The position numbers and the translations under genes were made by a program. A model generated the notes under the pieces. That model ran no database searches. It saw nothing but the letters and a program-made list of their open reading frames with translations, and was not told where the DNA came from. From CAYLYP01 sp964387795 (GTDB taxonomy: Bacteria > Bacteroidota > Bacteroidia > Bacteroidales > UBA7960), in contig CAYLYP010000017.1 of assembly GCA_964387795.1 (NCBI GenBank), positions 1-49,002 of the forward strand: a stretch of DNA of 49,002 nt. The letters run 5' to 3'. Positions 32,903 through 41,810 of the stretch are shown one piece after another. How positions within the stretch are numbered: the stretch's first letter is position 1; each line of letters starts with the position of its first letter.

Positions 32903-34285
32903 ATGAGTATGGAATTACCTTACGCAGAGCCGTATAAAATAAAGATGGTAGAAACCATCCGTCGCAGCACACGTTCAGAACGCGAACAATGGCTTAAAGA
33001 AGCCCGTTACAACTTGTTTAATCTTCGTAGTGACAGGGTTTACATAGACCTGTTAACAGACTCAGGCACCGGTGCCATGAGCGATAAGCAATGGTCTGAG
33101 ATCATGAGCGGGGATGAGAGCTATGCTGGTTCATTATCCTATTTTAAAATGAAAGAGGTCATCAACAACATGCTTGGGATGCCTTATTTTCTGCCAACAC
33201 ATCAGGGAAGGGCTGCTGAAAATGTATTGTTCTCAGCATTGATAAAGGAAGGCGATATAGTGCCAGGCAACTCCCATTTTGATACAACCAAAGGGCATAT
33301 TGAATATCGCAGGGCAGAAGCTGTTGACTGTACAATAGATGAAGCTTTTGACACTACAATAATCCATCCTTTTAAAGGAAATGTTGACCTGAACAAACTT
33401 GAAAAAGTACTAAAAGAACATCCAGCAGATAAGATTCCGTTTTGTCTAATAACTGTGACCTGCAACTCATCAGGAGGTCAGCCTGTTTCAATGCAAAACA
33501 TCAGGGAAGTATCTGCTTTATGCAAAAAGTATGGTGTAAGGGTATTTCTTGATGCAGCCCGTTTTGCCGAGAATGCGTATTTTATCAAAGTCCGTGAAAA
33601 AGGATATGAAAATAAGACCATAAAAGAGATTGCAAAAGAGATGTTCTCTTATGTTGATGGTGCAACCATGAGCAGTAAAAAGGATGCAATCGTAAATATC
33701 GGTGGGTTTATTGCTTTGCGCGATGAGGAGCTCTTAAAGAAAGCATCAGTTTTCAATATTATGTATGAAGGATACCTTACTTATGGCGGTTTGGCAGGCC
33801 GTGATATGGCTGCGTTGGCACAAGGCCTTATGGAAGGCACCGAGTTTGAGTATCTTGAATCACGTATTTTGCAGGTAGCATATCTGGGGAACAAGTTAAA
33901 GGAATATGGAGTTCCCATTCAGGAGCCAACCGGAGGCCATGCCATCTTTGTAGATGCAAAGAAATTCTTAAACAAATTGCCGAAGGAACAATTCCAGTCG
34001 CAGACCCTTGGAATAGAATTATATCTTGAAGCAGGCATTCGTGGGGTAGAGATTGGTGCAATCCTTGCTGACAGGGATCCAATAACAAGAGAAAACCGTT
34101 ATCCGGCACTTGAACTTTTGCGATTGGCTATCCCACGCAGGGTATATACAAATAACCACATGGATTATGTTGCCATTGCACTTGCGAATGTTTATGAAAG
34201 GAGAAATTCAATTACCAAAGGGGTGCGTATTGTAAATGAAGCACCTATAATGAGGCATTTTACAGTTGAACTCGAAAGGGTTTAA
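32903..34285 (+). CDS. tnaA: Tryptophanase (tryptophan indole-lyase)
   Basis: This 460-residue PLP enzyme splits tryptophan to indole, pyruvate and ammonia. Family motifs are clear: YIDLLTDSGTGAMSD, PTHQGRAAEN, TCNSSGGQPVSM, ARFAENAYFIK, and the PLP lysine in MSSKKDAIVNIGG (about K259/K260). Tryptophanase and tyrosine phenol-lyase are close relatives; in GIRGVEIG (378-385) the residue equivalent to the phenol-lyase Arg381 is Ile384, which favours tryptophanase. The start MSMELPYAEPYKIKMVE agrees with the family; the Met at codon 3 is an alternative. Upstream lies a leader ORF with a hairpin, and a perfect terminator follows, so it is a single-gene transcript. No tryptophan permease gene is adjacent, unlike the enteric tnaAB operon. 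Confidence 0.93.
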   Translation: MSMELPYAEPYKIKMVETIRRSTRSEREQWLKEARYNLFNLRSDRVYIDLLTDSGTGAMSDKQWSEIMSGDESYAGSLSYFKMKEVINNMLGMPYFLPTHQGRAAENVLFSALIKEGDIVPGNSHFDTTKGHIEYRRAEAVDCTIDEAFDTTIIHPFKGNVDLNKLEKVLKEHPADKIPFCLITVTCNSSGGQPVSMQNIREVSALCKKYGVRVFLDAARFAENAYFIKVREKGYENKTIKEIAKEMFSYVDGATMSSKKDAIVNIGGFIALRDEELLKKASVFNIMYEGYLTYGGLAGRDMAALAQGLMEGTEFEYLESRILQVAYLGNKLKEYGVPIQEPTGGHAIFVDAKKFLNKLPKEQFQSQTLGIELYLEAGIRGVEIGAILADRDPITRENRYPALELLRLAIPRRVYTNNHMDYVAIALANVYERRNSITKGVRIVNEAPIMRHFTVELERV

Positions 34286-34305
34286 TCTATAAGTCAGTAT
34301 TTTTT

Positions 34306-34379
34306 GGAAAGATGATTTTTGTATTTTTGCTTTTAATTAAAAAGCAGAAAAAGGATAAAAATCATCTTTCCTTTTTTTT
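34306..34379 (+). terminator. Rho-independent terminator of tnaA
   Basis: GGAAAGATGATTTTT (34306-34320) pairs perfectly with AAAAATCATCTTTCC (34357-34371). The region between folds into a second stem (TTTTTGCTTTT with AAAAGCAGAAAAA), and TTTTTTTT follows. It starts 20 nt after the stop codon and ends just before msrC. Confidence 0.85.
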
Positions 34380-34393
34380 CAACAAAAGCTGAT

Positions 34394-34852
34394 ATGGATA
34401 CAAAGAAAGACGGAAGATATTCGAGGATTTATCTTCAATTACAAAGTTTGTTGGCCAAGCCGGGCAATCAGAATTCAAAAATGGCCACCATTGCAGCTGT
34501 TTTGCATCATAAAATGGATGGTTTTTTCTGGACAGGTTTTTATCTGCTCGACCATGGCGAATTAATCGTATCTGTATATCAGGGGCCGGTTGCTTGTCAA
34601 TTGTTGGGAAAGGATACTGGTGTGTGCTGGGCAGGTATCAACCAACAGAAGACGCTTGTGGTGCCTGATGTTCACAAATTTCCAGGGCATATTGCCTGTG
34701 ATGGAAGGTCGAACAGTGAAATTGTTGTTCCGGTGAAAAACCACGATGGAGCAATTATTGGAGTGTTGGATGTGGATAGTAAAGATTTTAGTCATTTTGA
34801 TGATACAGATGCCCAATGGCTTGAAAAAATTGTAAGTCTCCTTGCTCAATAA
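34394..34852 (+). CDS. msrC: Free methionine-(R)-sulfoxide reductase (GAF domain)
   Basis: This 152-residue GAF-domain enzyme reduces free methionine-R-sulfoxide, part of oxidative-damage repair in the cytosol. The three redox cysteines of the fRMsr family are all in place: C68 in GPVACQLL, C78 in GVCWAG and C102 in FPGHIACDGRSNSEI. The Asp/Glu substrate-binding region (VPVKNHDGAIIGVLDVDS) is also present. Length is typical. One small difference from the usual GVCG motif is Trp after the second Cys. It follows the tnaA terminator by 14 nt, so its own promoter may lie within the terminator region, or it depends on read-through. Confidence 0.92.
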   Translation: MDTKKDGRYSRIYLQLQSLLAKPGNQNSKMATIAAVLHHKMDGFFWTGFYLLDHGELIVSVYQGPVACQLLGKDTGVCWAGINQQKTLVVPDVHKFPGHIACDGRSNSEIVVPVKNHDGAIIGVLDVDSKDFSHFDDTDAQWLEKIVSLLAQ

Positions 34853-34918
34853 TGTTTATATGCATCTTGTGCATAAATTTAATTCATCAGGCCCAGGCCT
34901 TAAAAAAAGATTTTTGTT

Positions 34919-35485
34919 TTGGATACAATCTCACTAATAATCATTGCCATTGGCTTATCAATGGATTGTTTCGCAGTTTCGATAAGTAATGGTTGTGCCA
35001 AGATCCAGCCCACACAGAATAGTGTCATAAAAACATCATTGATATTTGGTTTAGCCCATTTTGTAATGACTTTTAGTGGTTTTTTTGTAGGTGGGTCATT
35101 TGAGAAATATGTCAGGGACTATGATCATTGGATAGCTTTTGTTATCCTTGCCTTTATTGGGGGTAAAATGGTTTATGAGGCTTTATTTGCAAAAGAAGAA
35201 GAGAAATCATTCAATATCAATAAGCCTTCAGTGGTTTTAATGCTGGCAGTTGCCACAAGCATAGATGCCCTTGTTGTAGGGATGGGCCTTGCATTTTTGG
35301 AGGTGTCAGTATTAAAAGCATCCCTGATATTCTCATTTTTTCCAATAGTTATTTCCTTTATAGGTATGCAAACCGGCAAGCGCCTTGGTAAAAGGATAAA
35401 ATCTTATGCAGAGGTATCAGGAGGGGCAATCCTTATAATTATTGGATTAAAGATATTAATTGAGCATAGTTTTTTTGCTGCATAG
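34919..35485 (+). CDS. mntP: MntP-type manganese efflux pump
   Basis: This 188-residue inner-membrane protein has six helices in two repeats, each with the family motif: IGLSMDCFAVSISNG in the first and ATSIDALVVGMG in the second, including the paired Asp residues thought to bind the metal. MntP exports Mn(II) and so limits manganese toxicity. The start is TTG at 34919: an in-frame TAA lies at 34901, and the next in-frame ATG falls inside the first helix, so ATG initiation would destroy the motif. No mntP riboswitch is seen upstream. It is 66 nt after msrC on the same strand. Confidence 0.92.
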   Translation: MDTISLIIIAIGLSMDCFAVSISNGCAKIQPTQNSVIKTSLIFGLAHFVMTFSGFFVGGSFEKYVRDYDHWIAFVILAFIGGKMVYEALFAKEEEKSFNINKPSVVLMLAVATSIDALVVGMGLAFLEVSVLKASLIFSFFPIVISFIGMQTGKRLGKRIKSYAEVSGGAILIIIGLKILIEHSFFAA

Positions 35486-35506
35486 GGTCAATAAACCCCC
35501 TTTTCT

Positions 35507-37675
35507 TTAATCTGGGAAAAAACCGGCTTTGCGTAACAACTTTTGGTTAGGAACAAGGCCATATTCATCTTCACAAAACTCGGGAAGAATCCTGTTGATA
35601 TAATACATATTGAGTTCCTCCTGGTGTTTTGCAATTATTTTGCCCCTTGAAGTAAAGATGAAGTAAGGTTCAATCTTTTTTTTGGTTGACTCGGAGATGT
35701 TTATCTTACCGGGCTCACAACTTGACTGCATCCGACTTGCAATATTCACCGTTGGTCCCCAGATATCAAATGAAAACTTTGTTTTGCCAACCACCCCTGA
35801 AATGATGTCACCGGTATGAATTCCCACTTTATTATCAAAATAAAGTTCACCGGCTGCTTTTTTATCATTCATATATTTTTGCATAAAACTCTGTATTTCC
35901 ATAGCCGCCAGTGTGATTGAGAGGGTATGGTTTGCTGCTTCGTTGTTTAAACCTGAAACACCAAGATAAGAATCACCCATAGTTTTTATTTTTTCGATCC
36001 CATATTTAAGGGTGATGGTATCAAAAGCAGCAAAACAATAATCCAATTCCCGGATTAACTCTTCAGGGGTAAGGATTTCAGAGATTCTGGAAAAGTCCTT
36101 GAAATCAGTAAACATGACAGATACATCGGAGAAGAATTTTGTTTTTGCTTTTCCTGATTTCTTTAATTCATTAGCTGTCCGACGGGGAAGGATGTTTAAG
36201 AGGAGCTTTTCAGAGCGTTTTTTCTCCTGTTCGAGCAGGATATTGACAGTTTCGAGCATTTCACTCTGCGCCTGAAGGTCTTCAGCCTGTTGGGCAAGAT
36301 ACTTGTTGAGGTCTTCCAGGTCATTTTTTTGCCTGTTCACTTCTTCATTTTTAAGTTGAAGTTCATTTGTCCTTTCAGAGACAATAATTTCAAGGTTTTC
36401 TTTCTGGCGGTTTAACTGGTCAGTAAGTACTTCATTAAGTTTATATGTTCTGGCATATTTGGCCCAAAGGGCAAAGGATTCAAAAAAGATAAAAAGGAAG
36501 AGGCTGACGGAAAAGAAAGCATTTGATTGGATAATGCCTCTGTTGTAAAGGATGTCATTGAGCAGGGTGGCAAAGATAATCAGTCCGCCAATGAGAAAGA
36601 ACATGCTCCCTTCAAAGTCTTTTTTAAATGTTTTAACTAAGCCGTTAAGAATAATAATGCCAAGGATAGCAACAATAATTTGATAGAACTCAAAAATCCT
36701 GCTAAGGATAAATGAAGAAAGGAATAAGCATGCAAAGCTAAGGATTGCGCCACAAACATAATAAGCAACAGTAATATTTTTTTGGATGCCGAAAGGGAAA
36801 AGGTTTCTAAAAAAGGCAAGCAAAAATACAGGTGCAAGAACAAAAGAAAGAAATTCGATTCTGAAAAGGATAAACCAGTTTATTCCCGGGAAAATTACAT
36901 TTATAAACTGTTCGGAGGTAATAAGGATGCGGATGCTGATAAGCAGGCAAAATATTCCAAACAATAAAGGGGAATAGCCTTTTCTGAAATAGAAAAACAT
37001 CCCGATATGAAATAGCGCCATGATGAGCATACTCCCCAGAAGCAGGATATCAAAGAATTGCATGACAGAAGCCTTGCGGACAAGGTTTTCTGTTTTGCCT
37101 ATTGTAATTGAACTAATTGGGCCCCCTTTGCTTTGATGGAAATTGGATACCTGTAGGATGATTTCGATGGTGGAGGTATCAGAGCTAAAAGTGATGAGTT
37201 TGGGTACGCTTTCAGGGGTGGTATTTTTTTTATCGGTACCCGGAACACCGTTAGCGCCTTGCTCAATGCCATTTACATAAAGCTTGTAACTGCTAACGAT
37301 ATTTTTGACAAATAATCCCAGTCCACTTGTTTTATCAGGGTTTAAAACTTTTATTCGATATGTGCCAAAACCCTGGCCATTCATTTTAAGTTCGGAAGAG
37401 ATTTTTTTTGTCCATGGGGAGGGTAAGGGTAAAAAACAGGTCATTTTGGGAAGATTTTCCTCATTATTAAAGTCGGCAGGACTTAATAAAGCCTGATAAT
37501 AAAACTCCCAATTGCCATCAAGGTCGATGTTTCTCTTTTCAATTTGATCGCTGATGATTGTATATTGTCCTCTTTCAACCTTTGGTTTATCGGATAGACT
37601 GCCTGAGCAGCTACTTAGGGAAATACTAAAAACAATAAAAGTTAAAACTGCAATAGATTTAAGTCCCGCTCTCAT
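35507..37675 (-). CDS. 7TMR-DISM lipoprotein-signal receptor with class III adenylate cyclase domain
   Basis: This 722-residue sensor starts with a lipobox-like signal (FSISLSSCSGS). A periplasmic jelly-roll domain (7TMR-DISMED2-like, about residues 40-190) follows, then seven membrane helices (about 208-410), a long coiled coil (about 415-500) and a C-terminal class III nucleotide cyclase (about 515-690). All catalytic residues are visible: metal Asp in VMFTDFKDFS and D568 in MGDSYL, purine-selecting K562 in EKIKTMGD and the Asp in FDIWGPT, and Asn/Arg in TVNIASRM. The Lys/Asp pair predicts ATP, not GTP, as substrate. It would make cAMP in response to an extracytoplasmic carbohydrate-like ligand. 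It stands alone and is convergent with mntP. Confidence 0.9.
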   Translation of the reverse strand: MRAGLKSIAVLTFIVFSISLSSCSGSLSDKPKVERGQYTIISDQIEKRNIDLDGNWEFYYQALLSPADFNNEENLPKMTCFLPLPSPWTKKISSELKMNGQGFGTYRIKVLNPDKTSGLGLFVKNIVSSYKLYVNGIEQGANGVPGTDKKNTTPESVPKLITFSSDTSTIEIILQVSNFHQSKGGPISSITIGKTENLVRKASVMQFFDILLLGSMLIMALFHIGMFFYFRKGYSPLLFGIFCLLISIRILITSEQFINVIFPGINWFILFRIEFLSFVLAPVFLLAFFRNLFPFGIQKNITVAYYVCGAILSFACLFLSSFILSRIFEFYQIIVAILGIIILNGLVKTFKKDFEGSMFFLIGGLIIFATLLNDILYNRGIIQSNAFFSVSLFLFIFFESFALWAKYARTYKLNEVLTDQLNRQKENLEIIVSERTNELQLKNEEVNRQKNDLEDLNKYLAQQAEDLQAQSEMLETVNILLEQEKKRSEKLLLNILPRRTANELKKSGKAKTKFFSDVSVMFTDFKDFSRISEILTPEELIRELDYCFAAFDTITLKYGIEKIKTMGDSYLGVSGLNNEAANHTLSITLAAMEIQSFMQKYMNDKKAAGELYFDNKVGIHTGDIISGVVGKTKFSFDIWGPTVNIASRMQSSCEPGKINISESTKKKIEPYFIFTSRGKIIAKHQEELNMYYINRILPEFCEDEYGLVPNQKLLRKAGFFPD

Positions 37676-37947
37676 TCCCAGACAGATATTGGATTGTTAA
37701 AAAAATATTATATTCAAAAAATGCAATAAGGCATTAACCAAATACTATGCCTTAAATCTCAGATAAAGATGCCCCAATTTTTACCATATTTTATGGGTGA
37801 AATACTTAAAAATGTGTTATTCAAAAAATAATTCTTGCTTAAACGATTGTTTATTCGGACAAGAAATAATAATCAGGAATGGATTGATAAATAAATGAGG
37901 ATATTAGCTGTCTGTGATTGTGAAAGTAATGGTGTTAAAGGCTGAAA

Positions 37948-38958
37948 TCAGCTAATCATCAGGTTACAGCCCCTAATATCAGAATTGTCGCTCCTGCCTT
38001 CTACTTTAAATGAGCCATCCTGGAAGCATATACCCAGATCCTGGGTAGCAATAAAAGAGCAGGAATAGAGATTGGCCAGGTCAATAATATTGATGGCACC
38101 TGTTTTTCCTATAGGGTTTTTTGAAAAAGGGTCGTTTAATTCACGGGTATTTATTTCCATCCATGGGGGGCAGCGGAATAGTCCTTCCCCTTTGCTGTAG
38201 GCCTGAGAAAGCAATTCTGTCATCCCATATTCAGAATGGATTTCAGAAACCCCAAAACGCTCCATGAGGATTTGATGTAGTTCCTGTCGGATCATCTCTT
38301 TCCTTTTTCCTTTCATGCCCCCGGTTTCCATTACAATCATATCAGGGTTTTCAATTGGGAATCTTTCTGCCATGTCAAGGAGTGCATAAGTAACGCCAAT
38401 CAGAAATATTTTTTTTTGCGAATCCTGTAGCTCTTTAATTTTTTGCTGAAGCTTATCCATGTTATAAAGATAGAAACCGCTTTGAGGGTGATTGCTTTCT
38501 TTAATAAGCCGTTCCATCATATATATAAGTGATGAGCCTTGTCGTTCAAGATAACCTGGTAATAAAGCAAGGAAGACAAAGTTGTCAGGTTTCCCGAAAA
38601 AAAACTCAAAACCTTTTAAAAAACTTTGTTCATATAAACCAGGTTTTAGGACATAATGACGGCTGGTATGCATGCCAGTAGTTCCACTTGAAGTAAAACA
38701 CAGCTTAGGGGTTTCGGAAGAAGAAATTACTTTTTGGGTTTTAAAAAACTCAATTGGCAGGAAAGGGATATCATCTTTCTTTGTCACATTTGAAGGCTGA
38801 CGTTTTACATAATCACAAAAATCCCTGAAAACAGGGTTATTATGGTATTGAAAATAAAATACTTCAAGGCATAACTCATCAAAAGGCCTTCCTTTTTCAA
38901 GTGTGAAAATCTTGTTTTCAAACAATGAATGCTCAGATGATTTAAAATGATGGGTCAT
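37948..38958 (-). CDS. LuxE-like acyl-protein synthetase / AMP-binding family protein
   Basis: This 336-residue protein belongs to the ANL superfamily branch with LuxE, which activates fatty acids as acyl-AMP and passes them to a protein thiol. The phosphate-binding loop is visible as LCFTSSGTTGMHTSRHYV, and the later motifs METGGMKGKRKEM and IHSEYGMTELLSQAY match the acyl-adenylate core. The small C-terminal ANL domain is short, as in LuxE. No luxC, luxD or luciferase gene is nearby, so bioluminescence is not suggested. In Bacteroidota such orphans are often near polysaccharide or lipid genes, but here the neighbours are unrelated. A role in acyl activation is the safe call. Confidence 0.8.
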   Translation of the reverse strand: MTHHFKSSEHSLFENKIFTLEKGRPFDELCLEVFYFQYHNNPVFRDFCDYVKRQPSNVTKKDDIPFLPIEFFKTQKVISSSETPKLCFTSSGTTGMHTSRHYVLKPGLYEQSFLKGFEFFFGKPDNFVFLALLPGYLERQGSSLIYMMERLIKESNHPQSGFYLYNMDKLQQKIKELQDSQKKIFLIGVTYALLDMAERFPIENPDMIVMETGGMKGKRKEMIRQELHQILMERFGVSEIHSEYGMTELLSQAYSKGEGLFRCPPWMEINTRELNDPFSKNPIGKTGAINIIDLANLYSCSFIATQDLGICFQDGSFKVEGRSDNSDIRGCNLMIS

Positions 38959-39055
38959 GTGCTTAAAAAAATGTTTAATTTTAATGCCTTGGAAATAAAG
39001 GCCTGAACAAAAAAAACTGTACCTTTATTATCGGTTTTCAAAATTACAATTTTTA

Positions 39056-39580
39056 ATGCCATACTTTCATATTTTCAATAAAACTAAGATAAGCTATACA
39101 GGCCTGATTATGGGGGCCTTGTTATTGTTTTCCTGTGTAAAAAACGAAGAATACCCTGTTGAGCCAGTTATTACGTTTAAAAATTTTTACAAACTTCAGG
39201 ATTCAACGATGATTGATAATAAAGGTCTGCTGGTTTTTTCATTTACAGATGGGGATGGGGATATAGGCCTAAGTGATGATGATACGATTGCACCTTTTGA
39301 CAGCAGTTCCTCTTTTTATTACAACCTGTTTATTCATTATTATGAAAGGCAGCACGGGCAGTTGGTAGAAGTTGAACTGACAGTTCCCCAGCACCAGAGG
39401 CTCCCTGTACTTACCCCTGAGGGCAAAAGCAAAGCGATAAAAGGGGATATTGAAGTTGAGTTGTTTATAAACAATCCATTTTCAAATTATGACACCATTG
39501 CTTATGAGTTTTATTTGTATGACCGTTCATTGAATAAAAGCAATGTGCTAATAACGCCTGATATTATTGTTAATAAATAG
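39056..39580 (+). CDS. Uncharacterised lipoprotein with Asp-rich loop
   Basis: This 174-residue protein has a lipoprotein signal with an extended N-region (MPYFHIFNKTKISYTG) and lipobox LLFSC at about residues 23-27. The start is kept at 39056 because the next ATG would leave too short a signal. The mature part contains the acidic loop FTDGDGDIGLSDDDT, which looks like a calcium-binding or dockerin-like turn, followed by a predicted all-beta domain. I recall lipoproteins with this DGDGDIG motif as frequent in Bacteroidota, but no function is known to me. It is divergent from the LuxE-like gene. Confidence 0.75.
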   Translation: MPYFHIFNKTKISYTGLIMGALLLFSCVKNEEYPVEPVITFKNFYKLQDSTMIDNKGLLVFSFTDGDGDIGLSDDDTIAPFDSSSSFYYNLFIHYYERQHGQLVEVELTVPQHQRLPVLTPEGKSKAIKGDIEVELFINNPFSNYDTIAYEFYLYDRSLNKSNVLITPDIIVNK

Positions 39581-39767
39581 GATCTGCCGGGAAACAATTA
39601 ACAGGCTGGATGTGTATGTTTCGTTGCCATCGGCTCATAGTATTATTATACAATTTCGCCTTGTCGCCTCACATCTGATTCCTTAAAAACTTTTTCAGCA
39701 GATTCTGAATAATGATATATATAATCTTTTTTTTATAGTAAAACCTGTTTTATTTCAAAGCGCATCC

Positions 39768-39775
39768 TATATTTG
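39768..39775 (+). promoter_or_regulatory. Possible -7 box of the five-repeat lipoprotein gene
   Basis: TATATTTG matches TAnnTTTG. It lies 143 nt before the start codon and lacks a clear -33 box. The 338-nt gap 39581-39918 shows nothing else that I can support. Confidence 0.35.
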
Positions 39776-39918
39776 TATCCCCAAATGCTTTGGTTTTAAG
39801 GGTCTTTTTTTTGGTCTGATTATCACTTTATATTAGGCTTTAATCCTTAAAAAGCAATGGTATCTATTGATTTAAAGCCCTGAACCTCAATAAACAAAAA
39901 TTTAAAGCAGATTTTGCT

Positions 39919-40713
39919 ATGAAAAAAAACCTCTTTCTGTTATGTGTATTTATTTTTTCTATTGTAAGCTGTAATAAGAAAAGCGAACCAATAAACCTTG
40001 AACTGGAGGGATTTCCTGAAGCATCTTGTCTTATAGGCCCAGGACTTGGAACGCTGGGTGTTATCAAGGGCTCTTTTGTATATACACATTATCTTACTTC
40101 CGACAGGGAATGGAAACTCGACAGGTTGAGCACATTTGTAATCCCTGCAGGTGCAGAAGGGGTACTTGCATTGGGAATGGGCTATCTTGGTGTATTAAAT
40201 GACAATACAATAAAGATTTATTATCTTGACAATGATAGCGAATGGAAGAAGTTTGAAGGTGCAGATTTTGAGATACCCAGCAGATACAAAAGGCTGTTTG
40301 GTGTGAAGTTCAGCTATGAGATGGGAATGATAGCCCTTGAGAACAACGGGAATATATTCTTTTATTATCTGGATGAGGATTTAAGCTGGAAACTTGATGA
40401 AACAGCTACTTTTGGGGTTCCAGATAATACCAGGCAGGTATTTTCATTGGGGAATAACATTATGGGTATGGTGGTTGAGAATGATGTATTATTTGCCTAT
40501 TTAAACGCTGAGGAAAACAAATGGGAGGTTGATTATGAGTTTAGTGTTCATATCCCATCAGGATTTGAAGCAGTAGTTCCTGTTGAGACGGATATGTTTG
40601 GAGTAGTAAGGGATGGGAAAGTATATTTTTATGCTGTTAATCCTCAAACAGGAGGATGGGTATTTGACAATTCCGTACAATTTGATATTGCATCCTTTAA
40701 GTTACCAGCTTAA
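39919..40713 (+). CDS. Lipoprotein with five ~45-residue Trp repeats (possible beta-propeller-like fold)
   Basis: This 264-residue protein has a lipoprotein signal (MKKNLFLLCVFIFSIVSC, Cys18). The mature part is five copies of a unit of 44-48 residues, each with the pattern Y-(Y/F)-L-(D/N)-x-(D/E)-x-x-W: Trp at 65, 109, 157, 202 and 247, as in YYLDNDSEWK and YYLDEDLSWK. A second recurring element is the IP turn, FVIP, FEIP, FGVP, HIP. Regular all-beta repeats of this size suggest a propeller-like or tectonin-like structure that binds a ligand or partner at the cell surface. I do not recognise the family. Confidence 0.72.
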   Translation: MKKNLFLLCVFIFSIVSCNKKSEPINLELEGFPEASCLIGPGLGTLGVIKGSFVYTHYLTSDREWKLDRLSTFVIPAGAEGVLALGMGYLGVLNDNTIKIYYLDNDSEWKKFEGADFEIPSRYKRLFGVKFSYEMGMIALENNGNIFFYYLDEDLSWKLDETATFGVPDNTRQVFSLGNNIMGMVVENDVLFAYLNAEENKWEVDYEFSVHIPSGFEAVVPVETDMFGVVRDGKVYFYAVNPQTGGWVFDNSVQFDIASFKLPA

Positions 40714-40733
40714 GGGGCAGAACGGAAAAATGT

Positions 40734-40778
40734 AAAAATGAAAAGCCGGATGGTCTCACCATCCGGCTTTTCATTTTT
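40734..40778. terminator. Bidirectional terminator between convergent genes
   Basis: AAAAATGAAAAGCCGGATGG (40734-40753) pairs perfectly with its inverse at 40759-40778 across a 5-nt loop. A-runs and T-runs flank both sides, so it can end the five-repeat lipoprotein gene on the plus strand and the barrel gene on the minus strand. Confidence 0.9.
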
Positions 40779-40821
40779 AGGGACTTCAAATCAATAGACA
40801 TGATCTGAATTAACCAGGTTA

Positions 40822-41682
40822 TTAGAAGTGGAACATTACAAAAATACCACCTTTTGGATTAACAACGAAAGCATTGAAATCGCGATCGCCAGGAGAAACT
40901 AACTGAAGCATTTCTTCAGTAGTTGTGCCATTCCAGTGTTCATAGTTGTATTTTTCAACACCTTTGGTTTGATAAGCAATACCTAATCCGCATTCACCAC
41001 CAATGCTGAGTTTTGGTAAAATGAAATATTCAACACCGATAAAAGCATTCACTCCGGTAGAGAAAGTACTCCCATATTTATAGTCGAGGACACGGTCGGT
41101 AGGACTGAGGATGTTTCCACTGAAATCATAGGTGCTTGGGGAAGGAAATACATCTGAGAAAGGGTTCCCATAAGAATAGTGGTAAGTGGTTTTCTCCCAT
41201 CCAAGCTGAAGTTCAGCTCCATAAAAGCCTTGTAGTCTGTTGTAGCCTCTACGAAGTTCAACACCAAGTCCGATAAGGTAATCAGAGCTTACTATTGAGC
41301 GTCTGTCAACAACCTGTTCACGGCTAAGAGGATCATTGAAGAAAGCCAGGTCGTTACGAACATATCTCCTGTCCACGTTCTTAGAGCCGGAGACGCCCAG
41401 GCTGGCCCTGATAGCCATAGTGTTGCTTAAGAAGTATTTCCCGTAAAGGGTTTGTCCATTTTTAAACAATAAGGAAGGATCCAGATTGTCTTGAGTGTCA
41501 TTGAAGAAGTTGCCAAAGTACCTTAAGAACGGGCCTGCTTCAATACCAATTGCAATGTCCCCGGCTTCCGGTAGTATTGCTTTTCCGTCTGAATTTGAAG
41601 AGGCCTGCATTTCGTTGTCCTGTGCAAAGCCTGCCATACAAACCATCAGGAATAATGAGGCAGAGAAAATTATTTTTTTCAT
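40822..41682 (-). CDS. Outer-membrane beta-barrel protein, module copy 2
   Basis: This protein of about 286 residues has a signal peptide (MKKIIFSASLFLMVCMAGFAQ) and a mature part rich in amphipathic beta strands, ending in Phe (KGGIFVMFHF), the usual outer-membrane barrel end signal. Conserved blocks shared with the copy at 42868-43725 include PEAGDIAIGIEAGPFL, DNLDPSLLF, RRGYNRLQGFYGA and EYFILPKLSIGGE. I chose ATG 41682 because the ten codons before it do not fit a signal peptide. It follows its lipoprotein partner by 128 nt. The fold resembles OmpW/porin-like small barrels, but I do not recognise a named family. Confidence 0.75.
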   Translation of the reverse strand: MKKIIFSASLFLMVCMAGFAQDNEMQASSNSDGKAILPEAGDIAIGIEAGPFLRYFGNFFNDTQDNLDPSLLFKNGQTLYGKYFLSNTMAIRASLGVSGSKNVDRRYVRNDLAFFNDPLSREQVVDRRSIVSSDYLIGLGVELRRGYNRLQGFYGAELQLGWEKTTYHYSYGNPFSDVFPSPSTYDFSGNILSPTDRVLDYKYGSTFSTGVNAFIGVEYFILPKLSIGGECGLGIAYQTKGVEKYNYEHWNGTTTEEMLQLVSPGDRDFNAFVVNPKGGIFVMFHF

Positions 41683-41810
41683 AAGAATGTTTTTTTTAAA
41701 AATATCAATCAAAGCAGAAATATTTAATCACAATATGGATTAAAGAATTATTTCGTGCCTGAGATTGATAAAACAATTAATTTTATTTATTCAGGCTTTT
41801 TTGCTTACAA

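Noticed and set aside
32903..34285. Tyrosine phenol-lyase as the identity of the beta-elimination enzyme, suggested by the Tyr-rich leader
   Set aside because: The phenol-lyase Arg (381 in the Citrobacter enzyme) is Ile384 here in GIRGVEIG, which matches tryptophanases.
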